Below are positions 10,801 to 23,382 of a stretch of DNA of 64,000 nucleotides, piece after piece. How positions within the stretch are numbered: position 1 is the first letter of the stretch; each line of letters starts with the position of its first letter. Below the pieces are notes generated by a model. That model did no database searches. It was not told where the DNA came from and worked only from the letters and a program-made list of their open reading frames with translations. The position numbers and the translations under genes are program-made. The stretch covers positions 310,333 through 374,332 of the forward strand of contig AZLU01000015.1 in the NCBI GenBank assembly GCA_002224055.1. Direction: 5' to 3'. This stretch comes from Pezizomycotina sp. ARF18 (Eukaryota > Ascomycota).

Positions 10801-13800
10801 GATTGATAGCTGGGCTCCAGATCGCGAAACAAAGTCGGATATTTAAGGTATGTATTATCTATAAACATATAAGGTGTTTCCTAGTAGCGCGATTACCGAT
10901 TATAGTCTGTATCGAGGCGTATTTACGGGAGATATGACAAGTTTGTTTCAAGTGCGCTGCACTTCTTCAGTTGAAAAATGCAAGTTGAGATCGAGACGTG
11001 AGTTCGCTTGAGGAACTTATAATGCAAATATCGTACAAACTGCTTATACCCCTAGTACCATCCAATTTTGCTATGACCTAGCTCGGGAGTCCATGAGTAT
11101 CCTCCCGATTTGATAAACAAGCTTAACAGAGAGCGCTATTGGGATCACCTGCGTTTGATAGGAAGTGAGCTAGAAACCCTCAAAATGATTACTACCGCAT
11201 ATCCTACCTAAGGTGGTGCTCCTCGCGAGTTAGATATGGGAATCTCTAACTTCCATTACACTCATTTAGAAAGAGTCTGAGCTAGATATTCCACGGAATT
11301 CACGCCCGATGTAGACCTCCGTAGGCAAGCCAGGTGAGGCGTTAAGTGAGTGAAGATTGAAGAGCGAAGGCATCCCCGGTGTGATAGGCAAATATGGACG
11401 CGTTTAGAATGACTAATTCTAAGAAGCTTTGTAAACTACCACGTATATCCGTATCCGCACCTAGGCTAGCAATATACGGCAATAAACACGAGACCTTCTG
11501 GGCGCCAATTGGTTATAAGAACAAGTTATATTCATTTGCAGCGTGAACGGCAACACTAGTTTAGACAACACAAGTTCTACCTACCAATAAATACAGCAGC
11601 ACACTCAACCGGGATAAGAATTTCCCACAAGGGTCTAAGGAAGGCCTATATAAGACATAAGCATTACTGTTTGTGAACACTTGCGTATCTAATACAGATT
11701 GACAAATGGGAAATCGCCCCCGTATAAGTTTTAATGAACGCCGCAAGGCAAGGGACAGTTAAGCTGCGATAGGGTGGTAGGGCAAGTGGGATACGAACAG
11801 AAAATTATCGGGCAAGTGAAATTCATAATTTGCAAATTTAGCGTTGTTGGGAAATATATCCTACTACAGCAATAATACATTATCAAATCCTGACGGTCGG
11901 GTGTAAAGGGGTCCATGATAATTAGTTCAACAAGATCTAAAGGTCAGGTAAAAGATATACGTCTGTATAGCCCAAAATGGAGTAGATTTTCAACTAGACG
12001 TAAATAATGGAAACAGGAGAGCTTACATATTCTTGAACATCAGAGTTGTACCAAGGGGCGACCTGTTCAGGCTATAGTTGGGTCAATCGAATTTTCCGCA
12101 GAGAAGTATGTACAACTCAGGTTGATTCGAGTCAACGTTAAAGCCATAGCGGACCATTGCGAAGCTCTATTCTCTTGACAGGATAGTTTGATTGTTTTTT
12201 TTTTTCTGGAAAATGGTCAATCTCAAATAAAAATCAAGATTATCCAGGATAAGTGAAATAACTTCGATGCAACTAGCTAACCCACCATATCACGTTAATT
12301 TTCAGTGCAATGAGGCAGATGATCTTGTCCATCGTATACTTGAACGATATCCGCCGAATACTAGCGACAAGCTCCCTGCAATGGGTCCGGGAAGCTGCAG
12401 GCCGGCTTCTACTACATAGCTTCTCTACGTCCGTGAATACTCCACTGTTTACTAACCATTACATAAAAACTCGTAATTTCTTGATGGATGACGAGAATGC
12501 GCTGAAGCCCCGGTATTTCAGTAGACAATTATCATTGCCCAAAACTCAAATAGTGTAAAGGTTCTTCTCGGATCGCATATGTTACATAAATCATATATCT
12601 ACGTTCACAACTGATACGTTCCTAACAGCGCCATCACTTCATGCTCATTCACTTGACATCCTTGGGGACCTTGCACCATATATACTTCGCGGTAATAATG
12701 AGGAATGTTGCTCCGAAAGAAAAGGCATTATCTCTATTGGTAAATTAACTAAGATTTTTCCCATCTAAGAAGACCTCAATTACCACGACGAAGATGCTCT
12801 TCGATTTTCATACCTCTGGCAACGAGTGATACAGACCGGGAGCTGATCGTAACTGAACATACCTAAAGCGCACTCTCAGGAACACAATCTGAAAGATGAT
12901 GCGTAGGGTCGCAACCGCTCCCCTGGCATAGGTGAATACCAGCAGGAGAACCGAAAATCGTATATTCTAATGGATTCCTATCTCGCTCGTACGGGCTACC
13001 ATATAAAACGGAGCCACGTACGATGATCGAATTACGAACCAATAAAATACATCTTCGGACAAACAACTATATTCTCATCTTCTATTAAACAAATGAAGCA
13101 ATCGCCCCATCAGCCACTATATATTCCCGTCACTATGCCAAAGGCTCCTAGGACATAGCCACGTTGGGAAACCTTCGCTGCAATGCGAAATACATAGCAT
13201 CGTCAGTCCTCATCTATAGTCTTCTGATATTTGTTTTGTCCCTTATGGGTTCAAGCAGAATCCCAGGCAATCGATAGCAATTTCCAAAGAAGCGGTCTAT
13301 TTGGATAGGCCTGATATCCAAAGTTACTCGCTATCTATAGGAAGAATACTTTGCGGACATAATCGGAAGCCCAATTCCAGAAGATTCCAAGCATAAATAC
13401 CAAATTACCAAGGTCTCAAAAAAAAAAAAAAAAAAAAAAAGCGATATGCTCACCTTTTGGAACCAAGACACATACAAAATCTTCTAGAGCGATCGACCTT
13501 TCGATCATATTCAACCTCGATGTATCGCACATTGTACCAATGCCCCAACAGGCCCATAAATTCAAATTTCCACGCCATTTAAACACCCCAACTATCATAC
13601 GATCAGTAATAGGCGGCGAAATGCTTATAATGATAATATAGGCAGTTACTTACACTCCCTCATTATGGGTGACCTCAGCGCATATTCACTTCAGAAGCGA
13701 AACCGCGAACACCACAGCATAATGTTCCTTTTCACTACGAATACGACAGATAACCCCGCACCCCGAAAGCTACAAAAGATAAATCTTCCTCGCCTGCTAG

Positions 13801-14500
13801 ATACAGGAAAGCTACAACTTAAGAGAAACACGTTTTCGCCAGAAGATCAGCTGCCTAACATAGCAGACCTCCCACCGCACCGCGGCAGGGCGTGGCGTTG
13901 TATAACAACGAAGTTATCGAGAAGCTTATGATATGAAGTTACATTGATCCTTAGACGAGGTCCATAAAAACGTGTGATCCAGGAAACACCTCCGACCCAA
14001 ATACGATACTTCCTACTCCGAACATTCTAAACCCTCCGTCAAAAGCGAAACTACACTAACAGGATATCAACGAGATAGATAACACTTTCAGCGCACTACG
14101 TTAGGAGAGAGAGACATAAGGTATCATTGTAGGAGCACGAGTTGCAATTCATACTATTCAGTATTTGAATCGTTTACATGTAAGGCTCTAAGCAGCCGAA
14201 CAAGCAAAGAAGCCTCCCATAAATAGTCCTATGTGGAATCGTTTAGCGCGATACCTTACTTACCTTCCCATACGGTTATGCATCTGATCATGATCGACCA
14301 CAATTTATCCAGAACATGTTACGCGAAGAGGCATACTAAGATGTTTTATGGAATTTACTTGGGTCACAACTGCCCCACGTTTGACGGTACTCATGATTCT
14401 AGCTTTTAACGAAGCAGTACAACGTACCCCACTGCCAACCTGCGATATTAAATGAGCATTAGGGGAAGTAAAAGCGGTGGGTGGCGCGTAATGGATGTTA
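7861..14500. other. ORF-poor mid-GC island, probable decayed repeat DNA
   Basis: Over 6.6 kb no open frame exceeds about 90 codons, and none shows a known domain or splice structure. The sequence has few homopolymer runs (exceptions: a T run near 12195 and an A run near 13418), unlike other intergenic regions of the window, and a mid-GC composition closer to decayed coding DNA. A weak further match to the repeat unit may lie near 12935-12975. A relic transposon block is the best reading, without direct proof. Confidence 0.4.
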
Positions 14501-14874
14501 GTAGTAATCTTCTCTCCTCTATTGAAGCCAGTTAGAAAAAAAAAAAGCAGCGAACAACAAACCGCCCTATAGTCATCTTTAGAAAATCAGAGGCAAGATG
14601 TATAACAGTATAAAGGTAAATAAGAGTGATCGATCACACCTCTCACACCTCATATTTTGTTATTTCCCCAAGTCTAATATACATAGTCTATATTATAGGT
14701 AGATAATCTATATATATCGCTTATGCCTTATTTTTAGCTTAAATACTTCTCTCTTTTTTCGTTTTCTTTTTCATACAGCTCAACGCGATTTTACTGTAAT
14801 TGGTATAATAATGGAAGAGGTAAATTCAAAAGCCAAAAAATATAGTAGTAAATACTTAGATGAAAGATACAATA
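14501..14874. other. AT-rich 3' flank of RPA135
   Basis: AT-rich DNA with TATATA tracts near 14700, containing no gene. It is likely the 3' untranslated region and terminator area of the minus-strand gene that ends at 14875. Confidence 0.5.
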
Positions 14875-17800
14875 TTACATATCTTTCGAATCCACCGCGA
14901 AGTGCATCCTGACACCCATCGCCACGAGCTCGGCGTCCAAGAATCTTTGTAGTAAAAGCGTAGTTAGCATTCCACCCTTTATAAAAGCCGAAAAATCGTA
15001 AAAAGGGGAAATGAAAAATCAAGAGGAAGGGAAAGAAACGTACTTCAGCACAAAGGGAACCGCCACGACCGTCGTATTAGCGCCTCCGACCCACTTATTC
15101 CCCAACCCGTCCTCCCAGTACGATCCGTCGTCGATATCTTCGAGTCCTGTCGCGGGCGTCGCGCACCGCCTACACCTAACCTCCACGCGCTTCTGGTCGT
15201 TCGTGGTCACCGCCGTGGGCGTCGTAGATAGGAAGCTACCGCACGTCTTGCACACCCACGACTGCGAGTAGTCACTGCAGTTCAATAGGCGGTCCTGTAG
15301 TAAGAACGCCGTCCGTGAGCGAGTAACGAGTCGCGCTCCATTTCTCCGACGCGGATACCACCGCCGCGTTTACGACCCTAGAAATAAGACATTACATATG
15401 TTGGTAATTCTATCTCTTTGAAGAGAGGGGATTATTTTGTATTAAGGGTAGGATTACGTACTTGCACCGGCTGCCGCGTCCTCGCATCCACGGGACCCGT
15501 AGACCTAACCTGGAACTTGTCGTTCACCATGTGCCTCAGCCTCTGATAATACACAACCCCAATGTAAATATCCGCCGCGAACTCCTCGCCCGTGATGCCG
15601 CTGTACATCGGCTCGTTACCGTGGTAGTTATATCCCGCCCGCTTGAGCTGGTGGCCGAAATAGTCCGCCGCCGTGAACTCCTCGCTGAACTTAAACGGCG
15701 TGCTATCCTGCGCTATACCGTGTAAAGCACCCGCTTTACCAGCGAGCGACTCGACGAACATGCCGATCGTCATACGCGAGGGGAAAGCGTGTGGGTTGAT
15801 GATTACATCCGGTTGAATACCTGATTCGGAGAAGGGCATGTCGACCGCGGGCCATTTCTGGGAGCAGACACCCTTTGGCCATGCCTGGAGGAAAACTTGT
15901 CTCCGATGACAGGTGAACGGGGGATGCGGAATTTCACGCTAATGGCCTGACAGGGGCTATCGCCGATGTCGTTACCTAATATACGGATTTCTTCGACGTA
16001 GCAGTCCTCGATGCCCTTGTACTTGAAGAACTGCGTTTCTCCCGTAGCTTTGTGGTGGTAAACAGCCACGACGTCGCCTTCCGTGAGCTTCTGACCTATC
16101 CAAGCGAGGCCGTCCTCGTCTACCCGCTCAGAGTACTTTTCCTTGAGCGATTTAAACCTATTCTTCGTCCACTCGTCCGCACCTATCGGCGGCCACCCCA
16201 CCCGAACGCGTACTGCGGATTACTCGTCGACGATATCTCCTCAAAGTCGTAAACCTTCGTCGTGTATATCGTCCCGTGTCCAAAACCCCTCTCGTGCGCA
16301 GACTTGTTTAATATCATCGCGTCGTCCATATCGTAACCCGTATACGAAATGACGGCGACGACGGCGTTCATGCCGTTGGGGAAGTTGTCTAAACCGTACT
16401 CGTTGTACAGCGGCGACCGCACGATCGGTGATTGACCCGTCTGCAGCCTGTACATCTTGTTGTCCGTCCTGTGCCTTATTGCCGTGCCGGGGGTACCCAT
16501 CGCTTGCTTACCCATCTGACACTGGTACATGTTACGCGGGCTCTGGTTGAAGTCTGAAAACGGCGTCATGTTCGCGACGATCGATAGTATATGCGTCGGG
16601 TCGAACTCCACATGCGTAGTGTTACTCGGTCCATCCGCAATTTCCGACTCCCTAACCGCTATCGACATATACGGCTGCTCGAAAGGGCCGACGAAATCCT
16701 CCTTCTCTAGCGGTAAGTACTTCACTGGCCGGACCATGCGCGACGCCTGCGAGAAAAGGTATATACCAGGATACTGCCCCCCGTTAGAGGTCGGAACGAG
16801 ACCGATCTCGAGATCCTTGGGGATGTTGTGACCCCCTCAACTTTCCAGTAGCGTAAGGTGTCCGCCACCACCCTTGCTACTTTTGGCGAGCACCAGCCGA
16901 CAATGCGCCCGTCGAGTTGGACGCACATGGAAGCTGACGCAGGGATTGGGGACATCGATGGGGTATGTACCCCTAACGAGAACAAAGCCGAGGGGACGTG
17001 CGAGCAGTCGCTAGCGTGTGTTACGATCTTGCATTTGTGCGCCAGATGGTTGAGCAGGCCGCAGGGGCTACCATCGGGAGTATGCACCGGACACAGAAAC
17101 CCTAAAATTAAAAAGTAAAACGAAAGGATCGAAAAGAAAGATCCCGCTTAGTCTCCGAATCGTTCCAGAAATAATGTTGCACAGCATATAAAAATGGTCG
17201 AAAACAGACACGTTACACTGCATTTTAAAAAAGAAAAATATCATAATTTTAACCTCTGTCACATTTTCCAGAGGGATTCGTGACACCAAGACTAAAGAGA
17301 AACGGCCGATTGAACGGAGTATCTAACTTACCCCAGCTTTCCGGAAGCAGCTTTCTGACTGTTGTCGTTTTTAATTGGGCGAAGAAGCTACCACGATGTA
17401 TCATTCTGAAATGGCTGATGAACCTATAGAAGTTGAGCTTCTCCGCAACAACAGTAAAACCTGTCGTCTGTTGCAAGTCCAAACCGCTAGACTGTTAAGG
17501 TTTCCCGTAGTCAAGAAATGCTTCAGGGTGTCGCCAATCTTGTCGCCGCTCTTGCCAAACGTCTTTTTCAGGTACTGCTCGCTATTGAAATCTACTTTCA
17601 CACCTCTCATCAAGTCTTCGCGGATTGTCTTTATGATGCTATTGAGGTATTCTTCCGTGCGCTCCTTGATTACCATGCCGTAGAGGAAACCACCAAGTAG
17701 AACTTCCTGGTTCTGCGCAGCGTCAGGGTTGTCAACGCAGCAATCTCCGGCCACGAGGGAGTACAACTTTCTTATCATGAATCTGAACAATTGTGTCAGT

Positions 17801-19233
17801 ATTTTTATAATTGTTTCAAGATAAAGTGGTAGCACAAAAAAATTCACTTACAGCAGTAGTCGAAACTTATCCCTAGGCTCCTGGAGATGAACGAGGACAA
17901 TCTTCCTCAGGAACAAATTGCCGACTTCCAGATCCGTTGCGTCCGGACTAGCACCCATTACGATCCTGAATTTCGATCCAAGGTACGTTAAAGTCTCCTT
18001 GGCGGAATACAGCTTGTAAGCCTTGTACGTCCTCAGCAACAACTCCACACGATCCGTCAAGAACGTATTCTCCCTCTCGCCGATCGCGACGATGCCGTCG
18101 AATATTTCGCGGTCGTTCGTCTCCACGAGCGCCTTGAGCACCATCATGACGGAGACGAGGTACTCCTGCTTCCTCCACGAAAATCTAAAAGTGATATTTC
18201 CATCGCTGAGGTAGTGTAAGACGTTCGTCTGCGCCGTCTCGTCCGGGCGCACGCAGCGGATCTGTATACCCATTGTCGTGTACGTTTCCCCCTGTTGGCG
18301 AAAGAGCTCCGGACGATGGCCATGGGGTAGTTCCGCCGCGGGACGATGAGGAGGCGGATCAGCTTTTCGTTCCCGTTGACGATGAAGTAACCTCCCAGCT
18401 CTTCGGACTCTTCTTTGTGCTCGACTAGATCTCTCGGTGACATTTTCTCCAGGTGGCAGCGGTTACCTATACATTGACTCATTATTAGCTTCCGCATCGC
18501 TCCAAAATGTCATATCGAAAAAAAATGAATGCGGTGCGCACTCTCAGTATGCTTTTTCTACCTTAACCATCAGGGGTATGTATCCGCACTCTCGGGTCTC
18601 CGGTTTCCAGTCGCCATTGTTCACCTTCACCTGCAGCCTGACTTGCAGCTTGCCTCTGTACGTCGTATGCCGTTCTCTGCACTACATCCATAAAGAAAGA
18701 AAAGCTCCAAATTAGTAACCACGGCCTCAATTTGTAATTAAAGTGTTTTGGGAGAAAAAGCTTACTTCCGCCGGAAATATTTCACGCTTCGTGCTGGTCT
18801 TCTCCCGCGAACTAAGCAGAGATTTCGATATGAAGATCTTCTCGACCCTAACTATACTCCGTAGGTCCTACGTTAGTTATCAAGCAAATCAATTGCTCAT
18901 CACCCAACCCTTTTCGCAAAGACAAACATCCAAAATGAAAAAGTGAAAGATAGCTGCATACTACTAAGCTTATTCCCCCTCCACCAGGCCCTGCTGCGCC
19001 TCCAACTTATCGAACACGCTCTTCTCTCCGATTTCTTTTACAGCGAGGTCTAATAACCCTCCTTCCCGAGTAAGTGCGTTCCACGATTCGATATGCGGCT
19101 TTACGGCCTCCTGCAGCGCTGGAAAAGCGCTCTTATCGGCAGGCGGGTTGCGAAAAAGTTTCTCCCGCTTTAGTGCGTCGAAGGAAGCTGTCGCGGGAGC
19201 TTCGCTCCTCAGCGATATTACTGAAGTGGTCAT
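14875..19233 (-). CDS. RPA2: DNA-directed RNA polymerase I second-largest subunit (RPA135/Rpa2)
   Basis: This is the catalytic-core subunit of nucleolar RNA polymerase I, which makes the large rRNA precursor. Multiple exons were traced. The N-terminus has [18 protein letters not shown]. Next come [55 protein letters not shown], and the lobe and fork blocks ([49 protein letters not shown]). The hybrid-binding domain carries the metal-associated acidic pair in [20 protein letters not shown], then [19 protein letters not shown]. The C-terminal zinc site shows CKTC and CRRC. The last exon gives [15 protein letters not shown] and ends with TAA at 14875-14877; its intron has donor GTACGT and a GCTAAC branch. 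A one-base deletion near 17495 shifts frame between TGNLNS and [10 protein letters not shown]. Together the blocks cover the whole family length. Confidence 0.96.
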
Positions 19234-19805
19234 GTTTGTATTATATATGTAAAGGATCTCTCGCTGATGGTGAAAACATCCAGGTGAATTGGTGCGATGC
19301 TAGGTGGTGAAGGTGTTTGTGTCGCCCGAGGATGGAAGAGGCGGTAGAAAAATAAGAGTTTTTCCAATAAGTAGCTTCTCTCATTTGCTTCTGCGACAAA
19401 AATTTGTTCGAAAAATTTTTTAGACCGAAGAGAAGTTGGGACCACAAAATGCCAAGACATTGAAATAGGACCCAAGTAGCCAATAAAAACCGCCGCGTTA
19501 ATTTTTTGCCCAGGAACAGGCTTTTGAGGACCTCTGTCCACATGCTAGCATACAAAACATGATAGGTGAGATTAACGAGCTTCGCAGTGGCAGCTAAAGA
19601 TGCAATGGATTGAATATACATGGATAAATTCTTATTTGTTCTTTCGGCCGGCTTTCTATCTACAAAGTCGCACTTTTTGATATATACTTTGCCTACGTGA
19701 AAACCAAAAAAGAAAGAAAAAAAAAAAAAAAAAAAAAGAAACACAATATAAATATGCAAAGCAATAAAGAGAGAGCAAAAGGAATCAACGAGAGTCTCTA
19801 TACTT
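19234..19805. other. RPA135 promoter / MIC26-27 3' flank
   Basis: A 572-base gap between two minus-strand genes. The minus frame at 19241-19759 is open but starts in a poly-T/Phe run and has no family resemblance, so it is not called. An A run lies near 19716-19737. Confidence 0.5.
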
Positions 19806-20674
19806 CTACAGCTTCTTAATCCAACTCTCGATGGCCTCCCTCCCCTGGTTTACCTTCCCCTCCACCATCTTCTTCCCGTCAGCGTAAGCAGCGTTCGTCT
19901 TCTCCCAGCCCTCCGTTATCGCCTTCCGCGTGTTCAAATGCGCCTCCGCAACCTGCGGGTACCTCTCCTCGTACTTCCACAGCAAATCCGCAACGTTCCT
20001 CGTCGTCTCCGGTAAGAAAATCCACGACGCAGCAACGCCCACCGCCAACGGTGTAACAGCTCTAATCGGAAACATCCGATTCCTCGAAATAACACCTCCA
20101 GCCATCGCGGACACAAGCACGAATATCGTCCCGGGAAGAACTTGCTCCTTCGATCCTTGCGAAGGGGCGAGTGACGCTATCGTAGACGTAAACGATTGCT
20201 CTAGGGAGAGGTACTTGTCGAACGCGGCGTCGAGGGACTGCTGCGTGACTACTACTTTTTCGTGCAGGAAGAGGCGGGATGTTCGGATGTACGTCGCTAG
20301 CTCCTGCGTCGGTTTGTCGAGGCTCGAGTAGTTGTGACGTTTGGGTGGTTGCGTGATACGGGTAGGTCGTCGTAGATCGATTTCTTCGGCTGCTAACATA
20401 ACAAATTGGCAAATTGCGTGAGCTACAGTTTACTTCGGATAAACTAATAATAGAACTGGATAGGGGTTCCATACCGGAGCTTCAGCGTGGACTACGACCG
20501 GCGTTATCACTGAGGATGCAATTGATGCGAAGACGGCGGATGCTAGGATGGCCCTGGAGAACAGTTCAATGCAATATTTAGCACGTGCTTGTTGAAGCAA
20601 AAAAGGTAACGCCATTGATGGTGAGATATTTAATTTATTTCTTACCGCCCTTCGTATTCTGATGCTGTTGCCAT
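19806..20674 (-). CDS. MICOS complex subunit MIC26/MIC27 (apolipoprotein O-like)
   Basis: This inner mitochondrial membrane protein shapes cristae junctions as part of MICOS. Exon 1 (ATG at 20672-20674) encodes MATASEYEGR and joins across a GTAAGA intron to AILASAVFASIASSV, a hydrophobic import signal ending in HAEAP, as is typical of the family. After a second intron the main exon reads AAEEIDLRRPTRITQPPKRH. It then gives VLPGTIFVLVSAMAGGVISR, NRMFPIRAVTPLAVGVAASW, RNVADLLWKYEERYPQVAEA and a charged tail to TAG at 19806-19808. The paired hydrophobic segments before a WKYE-type motif are the family signature. The second junction is one base out of phase, consistent with an indel. Confidence 0.88.
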
Positions 20675-21491
20675 AATTTCGGAGAGGAGAGTAGAGATAG
20701 TCGGTGATGAGAAAGGAGTCGGAAGATAGTTCGATAGCGGTGATTGAAGGTTTTTGTTGAAGATTGTCGGGCGGGATGAAAGGAGCGAAAATTGGTGGTG
20801 TCGGAGTTGCGTGGTGAGTGAGGTAATAAAAATCGACCTAAAATTAACAAGAAACTCTAACGCCGGCAAAGGAATACGAATTACAAACCGGACCAGAGGG
20901 AAATTCCCACAAAGGGTATATCTATTTCAATTTCAGCTAATTATACCAAAACAGGGAAATCTTATAGGGCAATTTGAAATAATTCCTATAAATCGTAAGT
21001 TTATACAGCTAAATCACGCCACTTGGGCCTCAATTTCACACCCAGCAGTTTCACGACGCGCAATGAATGCTACATACAAGTTGTCAGTTTGTCAGTAGTA
21101 GATTCGAGGTGCTCAGCAACTAATGATAATTTGTACTAATTTTTTTTTTTTTTTTTTTTATATAATTAGAACAGTTATTATTGCTATAGTTCAAAGAAAC
21201 AATCCATCGTGTATTAATTTATCCAAACTTTCGTTAGGTTTTCGTTTGAAATGCATGTCCAAATTCCTGAAGAAAATGCTGCAAGGTGTGAAGAGAACAG
21301 AAGTAAAGGCTAATCGTCATACGTCATAGGAGCGTGAACAAAACAAAAAAGCAACCAAAGAATTTTGTACACTGAATAGAAAAAACATATCAAAAATAAC
21401 CAAGAGGTATTTACGCCAAACAAAAAATATCATCGCTCACATAACATATATATATAAAACCAATATATCCCTTGTTTCCTAGGTTAATTGG
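20675..21491. other. MIC26/27 promoter and upstream gap
   Basis: No gene seen. The stretch contains a T run at about 21140-21158 and AT-rich DNA. Short frames on both strands lack domains. Confidence 0.5.
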
Positions 21492-21975
21492 TTATAGAAA
21501 CCTCCGATCCGTCCTCTCCACAATAACAGGCCCCGGTCTCTCAACCATAACACTCCCGGACCTCCTCTCCACAACAACGGCTGCGACCTCCTCGTCTCCA
21601 CCATAACCGGCTGCGACGTCCTGCTAGTATAAGAAATCCGCGCGGGGTCGCGCTCGAGGTATACTTCCCTCCTAGACCCGCGCCTGCTGGTGGACCTGTT
21701 GCGGCTGCTGCGGTGGTCGGAGACGTACGAGGACCGCGACGTCCGGCGGTCGTCGTAGTAACGGCTCGTCGCGTTGTTTGTGCGCACGCGGGAGTCGTAG
21801 GAGGCGCGGCTGATGCGCGCGGGTCCCGCTCGTAGATTACGGTGGTTTTGCGGAAGGCGGGGGTGTCGTCGCTGCGGTCTCGTCCGCTGTTGGGTGATAT
21901 GTTAGTATAACATTTTTATTACAGAGGTGGGCTTTTTGTGGATTGTGGGAGGAGTGATACGTACATGAGGCACAT
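21492..21975 (-). CDS. small Arg/Ser-rich low-complexity protein, two exons
   Basis: Exon 1 is tiny (MCLI from ATG 21973-21975). A roughly 60-base intron has a GTACGT donor, a TACTAAC-like branch and a CAG acceptor. Exon 2 reads GRDRSDDTPAFRKTTVIYER, then RTNNATSRYYDDRRTSRSSY, SSRNRSTSRRGSRREVYLER and, after a frame break, VVVERRSGSVMVERPGPVIV with ERTDRRFL before TAA at 21492-21494. The Arg/Ser stretches and the repeated V-V/M-V-E-R units suggest a disordered protein. I do not recognise a family with known function. Two frame breaks are needed, at about 21826 and 21585. Confidence 0.5.
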
Positions 21976-23382
21976 TGTGTTCGAGGAGTGAAGAAATTGG
22001 CGGTGAGTGTTAGGTATAGAGGGTTTTATATATCGTAAAGACTAGATTGATATGGTTCTCTTGAAAGTCTCTTGGTGTTCAAATGGCCTTTATATCGTGC
22101 AGGGTCTAAAGTTCTCGGTTCGATATAAATTTTATAGTGATTTAGGTAAGTTCTTAAAGCTTGTAGAAGGAACTTGACGACGATCCTGAAGGGGGTTTAT
22201 ATAATTATTACTGGAGGAGAGACGCAACTACTGCAAGCGTGGTGAATCTACGATATATTTTCGAGGCGAACAACGAATAGGCGAACGATTAGGAATAAGA
22301 AAGCTAGAGATCTTTCTGTCTGTCAAAAAGGAAGAAAGGGTCGAAACGGAAGATAGCGGATGGGCTTGCACTATTTAAACTGTCACAGCGAACGAGGAAG
22401 GGATAGCCTTACTAGCTGGGTGCTACGGAATCGTCCTTTTACGCCTTAAAAAGAGGGCTGCGGAACTAAGGAACTAATGGGAACCCTGATTTTCCTCATA
22501 TTTTTATTTTTTATTTCTAGGCTCCCTAATAAAAAGGAAGGTTTACATCATCGCTGATAGCGAGTGCTCCTTTTTCAGGTATAAAAATAGGAGGTATAAT
22601 TTTAGTAGTGGTGTATTTAAAAAATCGTATATATTGCTGGGTTGTTCCCACCGATCTGTAGAATTTCCAGAATGCAGGTCGACGTCATTCTTTCCACATA
22701 CCTTCAAAGCAAAACGACAACCTCTTGGCATTTTACATTTTTATTTTTGCCTATTTTTGCCTGGCAGCACCAGTGCACCACCAACCCTTGTATATTATTT
22801 TGCTGTCCCGACGTTATTTGGTGGATTGGAATCTTTGACATGGTGTTGCCTGATGGCTTAAAAAAAAAAAAAAAAATTTAATTTGTACCGTGGGTGAAGT
22901 CGTGGCCGCCGCGGAGTAGATGATATCAAAAATAATTTTAATTTGCAGAATTTTACAATTTTTATATTTATTTTCCAAAAGAACTGCTTTCGATACAATG
23001 GGAGTTTTCGCCGCTACTCGTACACATGGTATTCATACATTATAGTATAGTAGAAAGAAAAATATGAGAGAATGAGAGACGAAAAAGGACGACACCAAAC
23101 GACAGAAAAATGGAAGAAAACCCCTGAATGCACAAAATGGGAAAATATGCACAAACTTGAAATGCATAAGGACGCGAAAGAAAGAGAGGGGTGGAAAATG
23201 GCGAGAGAAAAAAAAAATACGGATATCGAAGGAAGGAGAGTCTGCCTTCCAAATGATGGTACAGGCATAAAGAAATTCATATCTACATCATTACTATTAT
23301 ATATCGCGTCCAGTGTTATATATCAAAGGTTATAACCCGAGAGTGAACGATAATCGTAGGATTTTTTTTTTTTTTTGAGAAT
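21976..23382. other. intergenic, no gene seen
   Basis: 1.4 kb between two minus-strand genes with no supportable coding region. It holds AT-rich DNA with a poly-A run at about 22859-22876 and a purine-rich block at 23050-23240. The reverse frames of that block look hydrophobic only because of TTC/TTT runs. Confidence 0.5.

Noticed and set aside
13247-13264. tRNA T-arm-like stem (GGGTT..AATCCC)
   Set aside because: The loop is not a TTCRANN-type loop, and I find no acceptor, D or anticodon arms at the right spacing.
19241-19759. 172-codon minus-strand ORF between RPA135 and MIC26/27
   Set aside because: It begins in a Phe run made by a homopolymer and covers what must be the RPA135 promoter. 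No family recognised and no splice sites.
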